Source of the DNA: Schlesneria paludicola DSM 18645
GTDB taxonomy: Bacteria; Planctomycetota; Planctomycetia; Planctomycetales; Planctomycetaceae
Length of the DNA stretch: 51,655 bases
NCBI GenBank assembly: GCA_945862235.1
Contig: CAMAYU010000023.1
Span: forward strand, 1 to 51,655
Direction: 5' to 3'
Both the position numbers and the translations under genes were made by a program. Within the stretch, counting starts at the first letter, position 1. Each line of letters begins with the position of its first letter. The notes under the pieces were generated by a model, which saw only the letters and a list, made by a program, of their open reading frames with translations, was not told the origin of the DNA and searched no databases. This document shows, in pieces, positions 42,661 to 51,579 of the stretch.

Positions 42661-44064
42661 CTACGGGCGACTGTGGCTACTCACGGCGAGGGGCGGTTCA
42701 TCCGCGATGTCGGGTGCGTTGATGGTTGCTTCGACCTCAAAGCGAATAAAATACAGCGGGTCTTTCGCGTTGGGTTCGAGGCCATGCGGATGCAGTTCGT
42801 ACTTATCCACTTGCTCGATGAGTTGATTCTGCCAGTCGAGCACGACGCGCGGATCGCGAGCAATCCCGGCCGCTCGAACGACCGGCAATCCCGATCCCCG
42901 ATCCAATCCGCAGTCCAGACGACTGATGACCAGCTGCGATGAGTCTGGCAGCCGATTCCCGAACTGATGCAGTTCGCGCGACCAGTCGACGTGGCGGTCG
43001 CTCCATTCGCGCAGGGCCGACTCGGTGGCAACGAGATGCTGTCCCTTGTTAACCAGTTGTTTCAGTTCGTGTAGCCGCGTTTGTCGGCGCTGCTGTTGGT
43101 CGGCGAGGTTCATGTGCTCGTCAAACCAGAGTGCTCCGCCCACAGCGGCCAGCGCAGCGGCGGCGGCAGCGGCCCGTGAGTATTTCCGCCATAACGTCGC
43201 ACTTGACGGTGTCGCACGCCGCGGCGAGACGAAGTTCAACAGCGGTTGCCGCGTTGCGAGAGACCGATGCACTCCCGAGGCGATCGCCCCCACACGATCG
43301 GCGGATGCGGTACCGTTGCCGGCCCATCGATGCAGCGGAATCTGAAGCTCGTCCTGTAACGCAGCGATCGCGCCGGGAATGGCATCCGGTACGCAGACCC
43401 AGGCCGAGGTCGGCAGCGCCAGCATCCCCTGAGGCAGCGAGGCACAGAGCCTGTTGGCGGTGGACTTGATGTGTCGCGCGGTCTGCCGCCGGTCGCTCCA
43501 GTCACAGCGCACGGACTGAGACGCAGCCGCCTGCCGATCGACGGTGATGACGACGTCGGCTCCGTTGCCATCGACCGCGATCATGATTTGACAGTGATCC
43601 TTGGCGTCCGAGAGGGCCGTCAAGGTGTGAGGCCCCACTGTGACTCCGGCCACGCGGAGCCCGGCGTTCTTCCAGACGGACGTGGCTTCCTCGACGAGCG
43701 ACTTCGCCACGGAGGCGGCCTGAATGGTGAGCCGTTTGGACGACGACGACGATCCCGCTTCGAGTCGCACGTGATCGCTGAGCGACTCACACGCACCGCC
43801 CGCCGCCAGCGACTCCAATTGCAGCGCCACCAGTCCCGCGATGTCCGAATCGCTGGCGGTTGGCAGTTCCAGAAAGCGGACAACCGCTGCGCTGCGAGGA
43901 AGAGCCACCCACACGTGGCGCGATCGAAAACCGGACTGGGTCAGCGCCGCGCGTAGTCGAGCCGGATCGGCCACAAACGTCGCGATGTCGCTTCGGGACC
44001 AATGCACCGTGCGTGTGCGGTCGGACACCGTCCACTGCTGGTCCTGCAAAACAACCACAATCAT
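42661..44064 (-). CDS. gspL: GspL/PilM-PilN-like type II secretion protein
   Basis: A 467-residue protein. The N-terminal cytoplasmic half (about 1-290) has the actin-like fold of GspL/PilM ('HVWVALPRSAAVVRFLELP', 'MIAVDGNGADVVI'). A membrane segment (about 308-325, 'AAAAAAALAAVGGALWF') is followed by a coiled coil and a small outer domain of the PilN/GspL kind. GspL joins the GspE ATPase to the inner-membrane platform. It lies between gspK and the GspM-like gene on the same strand. Confidence 0.8.
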   Translation of the reverse strand: MIVVVLQDQQWTVSDRTRTVHWSRSDIATFVADPARLRAALTQSGFRSRHVWVALPRSAAVVRFLELPTASDSDIAGLVALQLESLAAGGACESLSDHVRLEAGSSSSSKRLTIQAASVAKSLVEEATSVWKNAGLRVAGVTVGPHTLTALSDAKDHCQIMIAVDGNGADVVITVDRQAAASQSVRCDWSDRRQTARHIKSTANRLCASLPQGMLALPTSAWVCVPDAIPGAIAALQDELQIPLHRWAGNGTASADRVGAIASGVHRSLATRQPLLNFVSPRRATPSSATLWRKYSRAAAAAAALAAVGGALWFDEHMNLADQQQRRQTRLHELKQLVNKGQHLVATESALREWSDRHVDWSRELHQFGNRLPDSSQLVISRLDCGLDRGSGLPVVRAAGIARDPRVVLDWQNQLIEQVDKYELHPHGLEPNAKDPLYFIRFEVEATINAPDIADEPPLAVSSHSRP

Positions 44065-44107
44065 GTTCTGGTCCTTGTTACGGTGAAGAGGCTGATCCTA
44101 GAACGCC

Positions 44108-45823
44108 TCATCGACTGCTGGGGATCCGTGCGCGACTGCGGCCTCGCGCTGCGGTCGGGTGGAAAGCGGGATTCAATTCGATTTCTCGCCACGCACAGAC
44201 GCGGGACGGATATTGGCTGGCATCGATCATGAATTCGGAGGCGACTCGCACTGCGCTGCCGGGCCGGGTGACAACAGACACTCCGCTCCACACGTCTCCG
44301 CCGCAGGTGATGTACGGAGCCATCTGCCGCAGATCAGGCAGCGGCATCACGTTGTCGGTGACAAGCCAAGCGAGGCCCCTGGCTTCCGGGGGAAAGGACT
44401 CGCGCCGCGTGGCGAACGACCGGGCTTTCAGGATCGCTTCCACCTGTTCCGGCGTGATGCCGGGGATCGTCAGCAGGACCTCGCGCGACGCCCGTTCGAC
44501 GTTGATGCGACCCGCCACAACCGGCTCACCCGTTGTCGTGAGCCGCGACTCCAACAGGCGCAGTGAAGCGTCGAGCGACTTCGCGTCGCCCGACCACGGG
44601 CTGTGCAAAACCGTGTCCTTGCGATCGACATCGATCCGCACGTCGGTCCCGATGAGATCGACCAAGGAACGGACGGCATACGCCGGTATTCGCGACACCA
44701 CGATGCCGCCTTGTCGGACTTCGGCCTGACTCCGATCCTTTTCCGCGACCCCCGCCGCACCGGCATCGTAGCCTTGGCCATCGTTTCCCAACTGCTTCTT
44801 GATCCGGCGGCGAGCAGAATCCTTCTCGGCTTCAAACAGGTCGTAGTCCTCGTCGGCATCGACCTGCGCGGGGACCATTTTCCCCTCCTGCGGATTGATC
44901 TGACGCTGGTCTTCGGAACCGCTGACGCTTCCCGCCAGACGCCACGCGACAACGAACCGCGCCGCATCCTGATGGAACTCGCGCCGCAGAGCGTCAAACA
45001 ATTCGGCGAGGTTCGGATGATTGACGTTGATCTTCGGAGTCACACCGTCGCGACGAAGGTTCGACTCGGCGCTGTGCAATGTGATCAGCGACGCCCATCC
45101 CGACGCCGGGCCTGTGGAAGCGGAACTGCCATACAACAGCTCGGGCGTCACGCCGCGAACGAGCAGCAATTCGTCGATCGAGGTGAACGGATCCTGTCTC
45201 GGTCGATACGGCCGGACGAGCGTGGTGTAGTACGACGATTCGGCTCCGAATTCTGAGGGATCATCGTCGGAGTCCATCCAGTCCAGCAGCGCATCGGCGA
45301 TGGAGGGAGTCATGGCGGGGAGTTCCATCAGCTGAGTTCTCGCCAGTTTGCGCTGGTGCTTGCCGGTCGGAAGGGCATTGATGTTCAGCCGCGTCGATTC
45401 GTTGAGCATCTCTGGCGCAGAGCCTTCCACGTGGGAGGGAGCAGCCGCGAGGAACGCGTTCGCCTCGTCGCGCGTGGAAAAAACGTGCACGCTTGCCGAC
45501 GGAGCGAACTGCCCACTTGAGGCCGCAGCGTGCGAGTCGCTCAGCAATCGCCGCCAGTCTTGTTGAACGTCGCGCGCGTTTTTGAAGCGGCTGTCGAATG
45601 CCGCCGCCACGGTTTCACTCGCCGACTCCAACTGGCAACGCATCTCCAACTGATGGATCAGGTGTCGCGAGACGAGATGCTCAGACAGCATCAACTCTGA
45701 AAACGAATACGCGCCGAAGCTCAGCATCACGACGGCGATCAGCACAACAAACAGGATCGTGCCTCGACGCGATGAGCCGGTCGTTGAATGAGTCTTGGTG
45801 TCAGGCCCGCAAGGCGTTTTCAT
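44108..45823 (-). CDS. gspK: Type II secretion minor pseudopilin GspK
   Basis: A 571-residue pseudopilin, larger than usual (about 320). It starts at ATG 45823, which overlaps the gspJ stop as ATGA. The N-terminal methylation region 'RRGTILFVVLIAVVMLSFGAYSF' lacks Glu at +5, as is normal for GspK. Later come helix-hairpin-like segments ('SIDELLLVRGVTPELLYG', 'RASREVLLTIPGITPEQVEAIL'), a GspK hallmark. A long charged insert (about 340-400) accounts for part of the extra length. GspK caps the pseudopilus tip with GspI and GspJ. Confidence 0.88.
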   Translation of the reverse strand: MKTPCGPDTKTHSTTGSSRRGTILFVVLIAVVMLSFGAYSFSELMLSEHLVSRHLIHQLEMRCQLESASETVAAAFDSRFKNARDVQQDWRRLLSDSHAAASSGQFAPSASVHVFSTRDEANAFLAAAPSHVEGSAPEMLNESTRLNINALPTGKHQRKLARTQLMELPAMTPSIADALLDWMDSDDDPSEFGAESSYYTTLVRPYRPRQDPFTSIDELLLVRGVTPELLYGSSASTGPASGWASLITLHSAESNLRRDGVTPKINVNHPNLAELFDALRREFHQDAARFVVAWRLAGSVSGSEDQRQINPQEGKMVPAQVDADEDYDLFEAEKDSARRRIKKQLGNDGQGYDAGAAGVAEKDRSQAEVRQGGIVVSRIPAYAVRSLVDLIGTDVRIDVDRKDTVLHSPWSGDAKSLDASLRLLESRLTTTGEPVVAGRINVERASREVLLTIPGITPEQVEAILKARSFATRRESFPPEARGLAWLVTDNVMPLPDLRQMAPYITCGGDVWSGVSVVTRPGSAVRVASEFMIDASQYPSRVCAWREIELNPAFHPTAARGRSRARIPSSR

Positions 45824-46767
45824 CGTTCCGATCCTCGTGAAGGAAGAGAAATGACGAACGAGCGCGGGACATCGTCCTCGGCAAACCGGGCGGTGATCTC
45901 GACGCAGCGCGGCAGTTTTTGAAGGCGATGTCCGTCCCAGTGGTTCGACCAGTCGCGGCCGTCGAAATAACGAAACGAAACCGCCACGATGTCTGACGAA
46001 ACGAGCGACACGTTCCCGGCGCGATCGGTCTCGCGCTGCGAGTCCCCGTCCACGTCGGGCCAAGCCGCGCGTTGAACGCGAACCAGTCCGGCGGCTGCTC
46101 CCGGTTCGACCTTTCTCTGCTTGCGTCGCCCCTGTTCGCGTTCGAGTGGGAGCGAAAGTGGCTCACCGCGCGAGACGGCATAAGCCACGATCCGCTCGCG
46201 CGCTGCAGGGCGCTGAGCGTGCAAGTCATCAAACCGCGTGCTGGCCCCCGCCACGTGAAGCACCAGCGCGTCGGGTTCGCCCACAAATCCAATTGGCTCG
46301 ACTGCCGATGGAAGATCGAGATCGAGGAACCGTTCGTGAACATCCAGCACCCGCTCGCCGACGTTTGTCTGGAACGACGACTCCGCTGTCTGGAACGACG
46401 ACTCCGCAGGAGATCCCACTCCCGCCGCTAACGGCTTGGCAAACGGAGCAATGCAGTTCCGCAGATCGGACGAGATGTCCTCAATCACGCCCCACGTGCG
46501 GGTGTTCCGCGACACCTGCCGCTCGCCCGACGCACGGACTCTTTCGTCATGCAGAATGGTCGAGAAGGCGATGGACAACACAATGCCGCACAGGAGCAAC
46601 GCCGTCAGCGTTTCGACGAGCGTGAAGCCGCGACGCCCCTGTGCGCTTCGTTCCCGTCGCACCGTTTGGTGACGGGGGCTGGATCGAGACTTCCGAGGCA
46701 AGCCCCGGGGTTTCGCGACGCCGCTCCCACCCCGGCCACTCCTACACAGGAAACGGCAACGTCTCAT
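45820..46767 (-). CDS. gspJ: Type II secretion minor pseudopilin GspJ
   Basis: A 315-residue pseudopilin with the prepilin cleavage motif 'RRGFTLVETLTALLLCGIVLS'. Starting at ATG 46767 gives a leader of about 46 residues, far longer than the usual 5-10; no better start is visible, and both ends of the gene overlap neighbours as ATGA. A perfect 21-bp tandem duplication inside encodes 'AESSFQTAESSFQT'. GspJ works in the pseudopilus tip. Confidence 0.87.
   Translation of the reverse strand: MRRCRFLCRSGRGGSGVAKPRGLPRKSRSSPRHQTVRRERSAQGRRGFTLVETLTALLLCGIVLSIAFSTILHDERVRASGERQVSRNTRTWGVIEDISSDLRNCIAPFAKPLAAGVGSPAESSFQTAESSFQTNVGERVLDVHERFLDLDLPSAVEPIGFVGEPDALVLHVAGASTRFDDLHAQRPAARERIVAYAVSRGEPLSLPLEREQGRRKQRKVEPGAAAGLVRVQRAAWPDVDGDSQRETDRAGNVSLVSSDIVAVSFRYFDGRDWSNHWDGHRLQKLPRCVEITARFAEDDVPRSFVISLPSRGSER
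46366..46407. repeat. Exact 21-bp tandem duplication inside gspJ
   Basis: TGTCTGGAACGACGACTCCG plus C occurs twice head to tail (46366-46386, 46387-46407). It keeps the reading frame and duplicates seven residues. Confidence 0.92.
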
Positions 46768-47165
46768 CGTGCGCCTCCGAGACGAGAGGCCAGACTCGCA
46801 GGCCGCACGGCGCGGGTGAGTGCATACCCGTTCGATTGACCTGGCACGGTCGAGGCGGATCTTCGTTCAAACGTGATCGTGACCAGTTGCAGTTCGTCCG
46901 AGGTCAGAGGAAGAATTTCGAGCGACCAGACCCAGTCGGGTTGATCGGCCAGTCGCGCGGCGGTCATCGCGTGCAGCGGTTCGATCCCCGCCAGCACTTC
47001 ATCCATTTTGGATCGGCACAGGAGCGCGGCCGTGGTCTCGGCGTCCTGTCGCAGTCCGGCCTGCACGCCGCGCGAAACCAATTGCGATGTTGCCGTGAGG
47101 GCCACACCCAGAATGGCCAGCGAAACGAGAACCTCCAGCAGCGTGAAGCCGCCCGGTGCGTTCAG
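46764..47165 (-). CDS. gspI: Type II secretion minor pseudopilin GspI, probable CTG start
   Basis: A pseudopilin with the motif 'GGFTLLEVLVSLAILGVA' and a C-terminal region of the GspI kind. The only ATG in frame (47300) would overlap gspH by 139 bases and give a 53-residue leader. A CTG at 47163-47165 overlaps the gspH stop as CTGA and gives the leader 'MNAPGG', the right length for a pseudopilin; the other joins nearby are ATGA overlaps of the same geometry. I therefore mark CTG as start, with the ATG as the alternative. Confidence 0.75.
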   Translation of the reverse strand: MNAPGGFTLLEVLVSLAILGVALTATSQLVSRGVQAGLRQDAETTAALLCRSKMDEVLAGIEPLHAMTAARLADQPDWVWSLEILPLTSDELQLVTITFERRSASTVPGQSNGYALTRAVRPASLASRLGGAR

Positions 47166-47689
47166 CGGTCGGGGGTTTCGAGACGGATTGTTCCCGTGGC
47201 CCGATCGATGCGCAGTCGATACGACGCTCCCTGGGCCTCGGACAGCGTCAGGCTTCCGCTGCTGGAGGTGCCGTTGGGATGGAATCGAATGACGCAACAT
47301 GGCTCTACGTTTCCTGGATTTGTGTCGGACGAGGTCGAAGTCATTGCAATCTGGATGCCAGCGGGGAGAGACAACGGCGCAACAGGCTCGAACTTCTCGA
47401 CGGCGACCCCTTCGGCAGACTCGATGCGAATCTGATGCTGCGGGATGTCGATCACGGCGCGTTGAGGAACTCCCGTTTCCACGGCACGGCGGCGAGCCTC
47501 GTTAAGTTGGTTTCTGATCGAGACTGCCGTCGAATGAAGCTCGTTGCGCTGCAGGCGATGCATCAGCCGAGGGACGGAGATCGCCGTCACGATCAGCAGG
47601 ATCGCGAGAGTCAGCAGCAGTTCAAACAGCGTGAACCCGCATCGCAGGGCCTTTCGCCGGGAACAACTGGCAATGTGGACTTTGGTCAA
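47162..47689 (-). CDS. gspH: Type II secretion minor pseudopilin GspH
   Basis: A 175-residue pseudopilin with 'CGFTLFELLLTLAILLIVTAIS' (cleavage before Phe) and the GspH/FimT-type region 'IRNQLNEARRRAVETGVPQ'. I chose TTG 47689, with CGAGG seven bases before it; TTG 47713 would add eight residues. It lies after a palindrome-filled gap of about 290 bases following gspG, so the run may have two transcripts or an internal processing point. Confidence 0.83.
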   Translation of the reverse strand: MTKVHIASCSRRKALRCGFTLFELLLTLAILLIVTAISVPRLMHRLQRNELHSTAVSIRNQLNEARRRAVETGVPQRAVIDIPQHQIRIESAEGVAVEKFEPVAPLSLPAGIQIAMTSTSSDTNPGNVEPCCVIRFHPNGTSSSGSLTLSEAQGASYRLRIDRATGTIRLETPDR

Positions 47690-47852
47690 CAGAAGACCTC
47701 GCAATGTTGGCAAATGTCACCAGGTCAATGGAATCGAATGTCGCCCGGCAGGCTTGGAGCGTCTTCGCACAAAACCGGGCCGTCCTTCGCAAAGCCCCAG
47801 TCCAGCCTCAGTCCCAGCCCAGCCACACAGCCATTCTGGCGACGATGTTTCT

Positions 47853-47962
47853 GTGAGCGGCCCGGCGCTAGCCGCCGGTGTATTTTCAAGCGAAGAACCG
47901 ACGGCTAGCGCCATGTCGCTCAGTAACGTGAGTGCCATTGGGCTAGCGCCATGTCGCTCACG
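47853..47962. repeat. GCTAGCGCC palindromic repeats between gspG and gspH
   Basis: One arm GTGAGCGGCCCGGCGCTAGC (from 47853) faces two right-hand arms, CGGCTAGCGCCATGTCGCTC (about 47901-47921) and GGCTAGCGCCATGTCGCTCA (about 47941-47961). The double right arm allows two alternative hairpins. It sits inside the otherwise tight gsp run. Confidence 0.85.
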
Positions 47963-47975
47963 GGAAGTTGTTTTC

Positions 47976-48401
47976 TTATTCAGCCCAGTTGCCGATGTCG
48001 TCGTCGGTGTTGGTGACTCGGTCGGGGCCGAGGGATTGAATGTCGTAGCTTTGGGGATTGCGACGGCCGGGGAATTCGTAAGCCAGTGGCGAGCCCCAGG
48101 CGTCCAACGGCGGCTGGTCGAGATACGGACCTCGCCAGCGCGGGTCTTTCTGACTGGGAGCCTCCTGCAGGATGTTCAGCCCGTCGCCGGATGGGGGAAA
48201 GTTTCCACCGTGATCGAGAGCGTACAGCTTCAGCGCTTGCTCGACGCCGCGAACGCTTAGCCGCGTGGCGTCGGCGTTGGCATGCTGCTGCCGACCCAGC
48301 AAGCGGGGCAAGACCATCGACATGATGACTCCGAGAATGGCCAGGACCAGCAACACTTCCATGAGCGTGAAGCCCGATTGGCGCGAACGTCTTTTCAACA
48401 T
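47976..48401 (-). CDS. gspG: Type II secretion major pseudopilin GspG
   Basis: A 141-residue major pseudopilin. It has a short leader 'MLKRRSRQSG' and the motif 'FTLMEVLLVLAILGVIMSMV' with Glu at +5, the 'LYALDHGGNFPPSGDGLNIL' loop, and a C-terminal calcium-site segment 'GPDRVTNTDDDIGNW'. It builds the shaft of the pseudopilus. The start is ATG 48401 with GGAG upstream. Confidence 0.95.
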   Translation of the reverse strand: MLKRRSRQSGFTLMEVLLVLAILGVIMSMVLPRLLGRQQHANADATRLSVRGVEQALKLYALDHGGNFPPSGDGLNILQEAPSQKDPRWRGPYLDQPPLDAWGSPLAYEFPGRRNPQSYDIQSLGPDRVTNTDDDIGNWAE

Positions 48402-48415
48402 GATTGACTCCAAAA

Positions 48416-49618
48416 TTAGAGACCGCTTGATCCTTCGAACACCGGCAGCAACAGAGCCACCACCAAAAAGCCAACCATCAGCGCCATCAGCAACATCAGG
48501 CAGGGTTCCAACAATTTCATGAGGACATCGAGTCGTCGATGAGCCTTCTGCTCGAGCTTTTCGGCGAGTTCAACGAGCACCGTCTCCAAACGATTGGCCT
48601 GCTCGGCGACGCTCAGAATTTCCAGCACTTCGCGGGGGAACTGTCCCGAGGCCCGCAGCGGCTGCGCGAGCGTTTTGCCGGACGAGATGTTCTCGGCGGC
48701 GTCGGCGATGGCTGCGCACAGGACGCGATTCCCGGCGGCATCTTTCGCGATTCCGAGAGACCTCAACATCGGCACTCCGTTTTGCAACAGCGTTCCCAGC
48801 ACGCGGCTGAATCGCGCGATGGCCAGATGGCGCGCGATCGGCCCCCACAGCGGCAGAGTCAGTTGAACCGAGTCCCACCACGAGCGGAACGAGTCGCGCG
48901 CCGACAGCCGCTGCGCTCCCAGACCCGCGACGACGACGATGGCGAGCACCCACGGAAGCTGTTCGCGAATCAGATCGCTGATCGTCAGCAGCAGAGTGGT
49001 GGCCCAGGGCAACGTGCCGTTGGCTCGCAACCGACCGAACAGCGGTTCAAATTTGGGGACGAAAAAGACCAGCATCCCGATCAGCACCATCAGGCCCGTC
49101 GCCAGCAGAAAGGCGGGATACGCGAGGGCTGCCACCACGCGACCGCGCAGTTCTTCGGAACGTTCGGTGAACTTCGCGATCCGACGCAGCGAGCCTTCCA
49201 GAAATCCGCCCTCTTCCCCCGCATGAACCATGCTGATCGCCAGCGAGGAGAACACCTGCGGATGATCGCGCATCGCTTCGGCCAGCGGACGACCGTCGGC
49301 GATCTGCTGTCGAATCGTCCGCAGGATGTCTCGTAACGTGGGATGTGCCATCTGATCGATCAGGATGTCCATCGCCTTCAACAGGGGGACTCCCGATTCG
49401 AGCAGGTCGGTGAGTGAATCGAACATCGCGGTGAGGGCCGCCGTATTGGGACGGCCTCCGCGCCGCATCAAGCTCGTTCCGGCAGCCTCTTGCAACGTGA
49501 TCGGAAAGAGCGACTGTTGAGCCAGCCACGCCAACGCGTCTCGTCGAGTTTCGACCGTGAGCTGGCCGGACAACGGCGCCCCGGAGAGCGGTTTCGCAAC
49601 GTAGTGAAAGGTGGGCAT
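48416..49618 (-). CDS. gspF: Type II secretion inner-membrane platform protein GspF
   Basis: A 400-residue protein with two copies of the T2SSF domain (about 65-190 and 268-390) and three membrane segments (about 165-185, 215-235 and 370-392). 'MVHAGEEGGFLEGSLRRIA' and 'LSVAEQANRLETVLVELAE' are the conserved halves. It forms the platform with GspL and GspM and works with the GspE ATPase. It lies 6 bases after gspE. Confidence 0.96.
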   Translation of the reverse strand: MPTFHYVAKPLSGAPLSGQLTVETRRDALAWLAQQSLFPITLQEAAGTSLMRRGGRPNTAALTAMFDSLTDLLESGVPLLKAMDILIDQMAHPTLRDILRTIRQQIADGRPLAEAMRDHPQVFSSLAISMVHAGEEGGFLEGSLRRIAKFTERSEELRGRVVAALAYPAFLLATGLMVLIGMLVFFVPKFEPLFGRLRANGTLPWATTLLLTISDLIREQLPWVLAIVVVAGLGAQRLSARDSFRSWWDSVQLTLPLWGPIARHLAIARFSRVLGTLLQNGVPMLRSLGIAKDAAGNRVLCAAIADAAENISSGKTLAQPLRASGQFPREVLEILSVAEQANRLETVLVELAEKLEQKAHRRLDVLMKLLEPCLMLLMALMVGFLVVALLLPVFEGSSGL

Positions 49619-49624
49619 GATTCG

Positions 49625-51295
49625 TTACGACTCCGTGCTGCAAACGCGAAGGACTTCATCGACCGAGGTTTTTCCGGCCAAGACACACTGCCAGCCCGAC
49701 TGACGAATCGTCGTCATCCCGGCACGCAGCGCGTGGTCTCGCAACACGTCCGACGAGACACGCTGATTGCACAACTGGCGCGTGGTGCCATCGGTGACCA
49801 GCAGCTCGAAAATCGCGAACCGTCCCTGATAGCCCATGCCGTTGCATTCGCGGCATCCCACGGTGCGGTGCAACGTCGGCAGAGTCGCCATCGGCGGGAA
49901 GTCGGCGGGCAGATCGAGTCGATTCGGAATCTCCGCCTGCTTGCAGTGCGGGCAGAGTCGTCGCACCAGCCGCTGCGCCAGGACGCCTTGCAGAGCACCG
50001 GCGACCAGATAGGGCTCGATCCCCATGTCAATCAATCGCGTGAACGCGCTGGGGGCGTCATTCGTGTGGAGCGTGCTGAGAACCGTGTGGCCGGTGAGCG
50101 ACGCCTGAATCGCGCTGGTCGCGGTCTCGGCGTCGCGGATTTCTCCGATCAGCACAACGTCGGGATCGTGACGCAGGATGCTGCGCAGTCCGGTGGCGAA
50201 TGTCAGACCGATCTTGCTCTGAACCTGGATCTGATTGATACCAGTCAGGTCGTATTCGATCGGATCCTCCACCGTGATGATTTTCGTGAAGGGACTGCGG
50301 ATGTCGGCGAGCGAACTGTAAAGCGTGGTCGTTTTTCCGCTGCCTGTGGGACCGCTCACGAGAATTAAGCCGTGAGGCCGTCGGATCAGTTTGCTCCAGG
50401 TTTCCGCCATGTCGGCAGGGAACTCCACCGACGACAGATCAAAGCTGGACTTTGATTTGTCGAGCAGTCGCATGACGATCCCTTCGCCATGCAGCATCGG
50501 AATGATGGAAACGCGGACGTCGATCTCGCGGCCCGAGACCGACATTTTGATGCGGCCGTCTTGTGGCAGGCGTTTCTCGGCGATGTTCAGTTTCGCGAGG
50601 ATCTTGAGTCGGCTGACGATGGCCGCGCGATACCGATGCAGTTCGGCGGCCACGGGCTGCGTGCGCAGCATTCCATCGACGCGATAACGAATGTCCAGGC
50701 CCTCACGCGTCGCTTCGAGATGCACGTCGCTCGCCCGCAGCGTGACGGCCTCCTTGAGCAGCTCGTTGACGAGCTTGATGACCGACGACGCCCGCGACTC
50801 GTCGTCCAGATCGGCCTGACCATCGTCATCGACTTCGTCATAGATCAAGTCGCCATCGCGCGCGGCCATCTCGCGCACCGTGCCGCCGCCCACTCCCAGT
50901 TCGCGCTTCAACGCCTCTTCAATTTGTGAACGACACGCGACGACAGGTTCCAGCGAAAAGTCGCAGGCCACCGTCAGCTCGTCCAATGCGGCCAGATTGA
51001 GCGGATCACTCGTGGCAACCTTCACCCCGAAGCGGTTCTTTTCCAACGGCAGAATCGCATGGCGAAACAAGTCATGGCTGCGAAAGCAGCGCAACAACTC
51101 GGCATCGACCTTGTGTCCTGTCAGATCGACGAACGGCATTCCCAGGTCCGTGGCCACGGCACGCAAAAGTGTGGCTTCGTCGACCCATTGTCGTTCGACA
51201 ACGGCCCTCAACGCCGCGCCCCCTTCGTCGGTGAGTTGACTCAACTGTGCCGGTGACACCAACTGATGTCGCGAGAGTGTCTGGTGTACGTTCAT
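49625..51295 (-). CDS. gspE: Type II secretion ATPase GspE
   Basis: A 556-residue ATPase. The N1 domain (about 1-150) is the MshEN type. The core has Walker A 'GPTGSGKTTT' from residue 315, the Asp box in 'ITVEDPIEYDLTGINQIQVQ', Walker B 'DPDVVLIGEIRDAET', and the His box 'LTGHTVLSTLHTNDAP'. Two CxxC pairs ('CPHCKQ', 'CRECNG') form the zinc site of GspE. It powers pseudopilus growth. It opens the minus-strand gsp run. Confidence 0.97.
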   Translation of the reverse strand: MNVHQTLSRHQLVSPAQLSQLTDEGGAALRAVVERQWVDEATLLRAVATDLGMPFVDLTGHKVDAELLRCFRSHDLFRHAILPLEKNRFGVKVATSDPLNLAALDELTVACDFSLEPVVACRSQIEEALKRELGVGGGTVREMAARDGDLIYDEVDDDGQADLDDESRASSVIKLVNELLKEAVTLRASDVHLEATREGLDIRYRVDGMLRTQPVAAELHRYRAAIVSRLKILAKLNIAEKRLPQDGRIKMSVSGREIDVRVSIIPMLHGEGIVMRLLDKSKSSFDLSSVEFPADMAETWSKLIRRPHGLILVSGPTGSGKTTTLYSSLADIRSPFTKIITVEDPIEYDLTGINQIQVQSKIGLTFATGLRSILRHDPDVVLIGEIRDAETATSAIQASLTGHTVLSTLHTNDAPSAFTRLIDMGIEPYLVAGALQGVLAQRLVRRLCPHCKQAEIPNRLDLPADFPPMATLPTLHRTVGCRECNGMGYQGRFAIFELLVTDGTTRQLCNQRVSSDVLRDHALRAGMTTIRQSGWQCVLAGKTSVDEVLRVCSTES

Positions 51296-51579
51296 GGTTG
51301 CCGAACTCGCAACGATCGTGCCAATCAGAAAGTGCCTGAAATGACGGGTCAGGGTTGCCGAACGGCATCATGGGCATGTGGTCTGACCATCAGATGATGC
51401 CGGTTCACATCGCCACGACAGGAGATCGTTCGGCTTGCGGCCGCCCGTTGTCCCCGGTGCCCACCCTGCGTTTGGACCGCCCACGCGGTTGAGTTGCTCA
51501 ACTTCGTCCCCCCCGCGAGCAGTACACGCTTGGGGTACGGATCACGTTGCTGAGGGGCGGGGCCGCAATCACTTCCCGA
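51296..51579. other. Intergenic region upstream of gspE, no gene seen
   Basis: About 280 bases with no convincing coding signal; open frames here are shadow-like. It should contain the promoter of the gsp run. A short palindrome-like segment (CATCAGATGATG, about 51389-51400) is visible. Confidence 0.5.
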
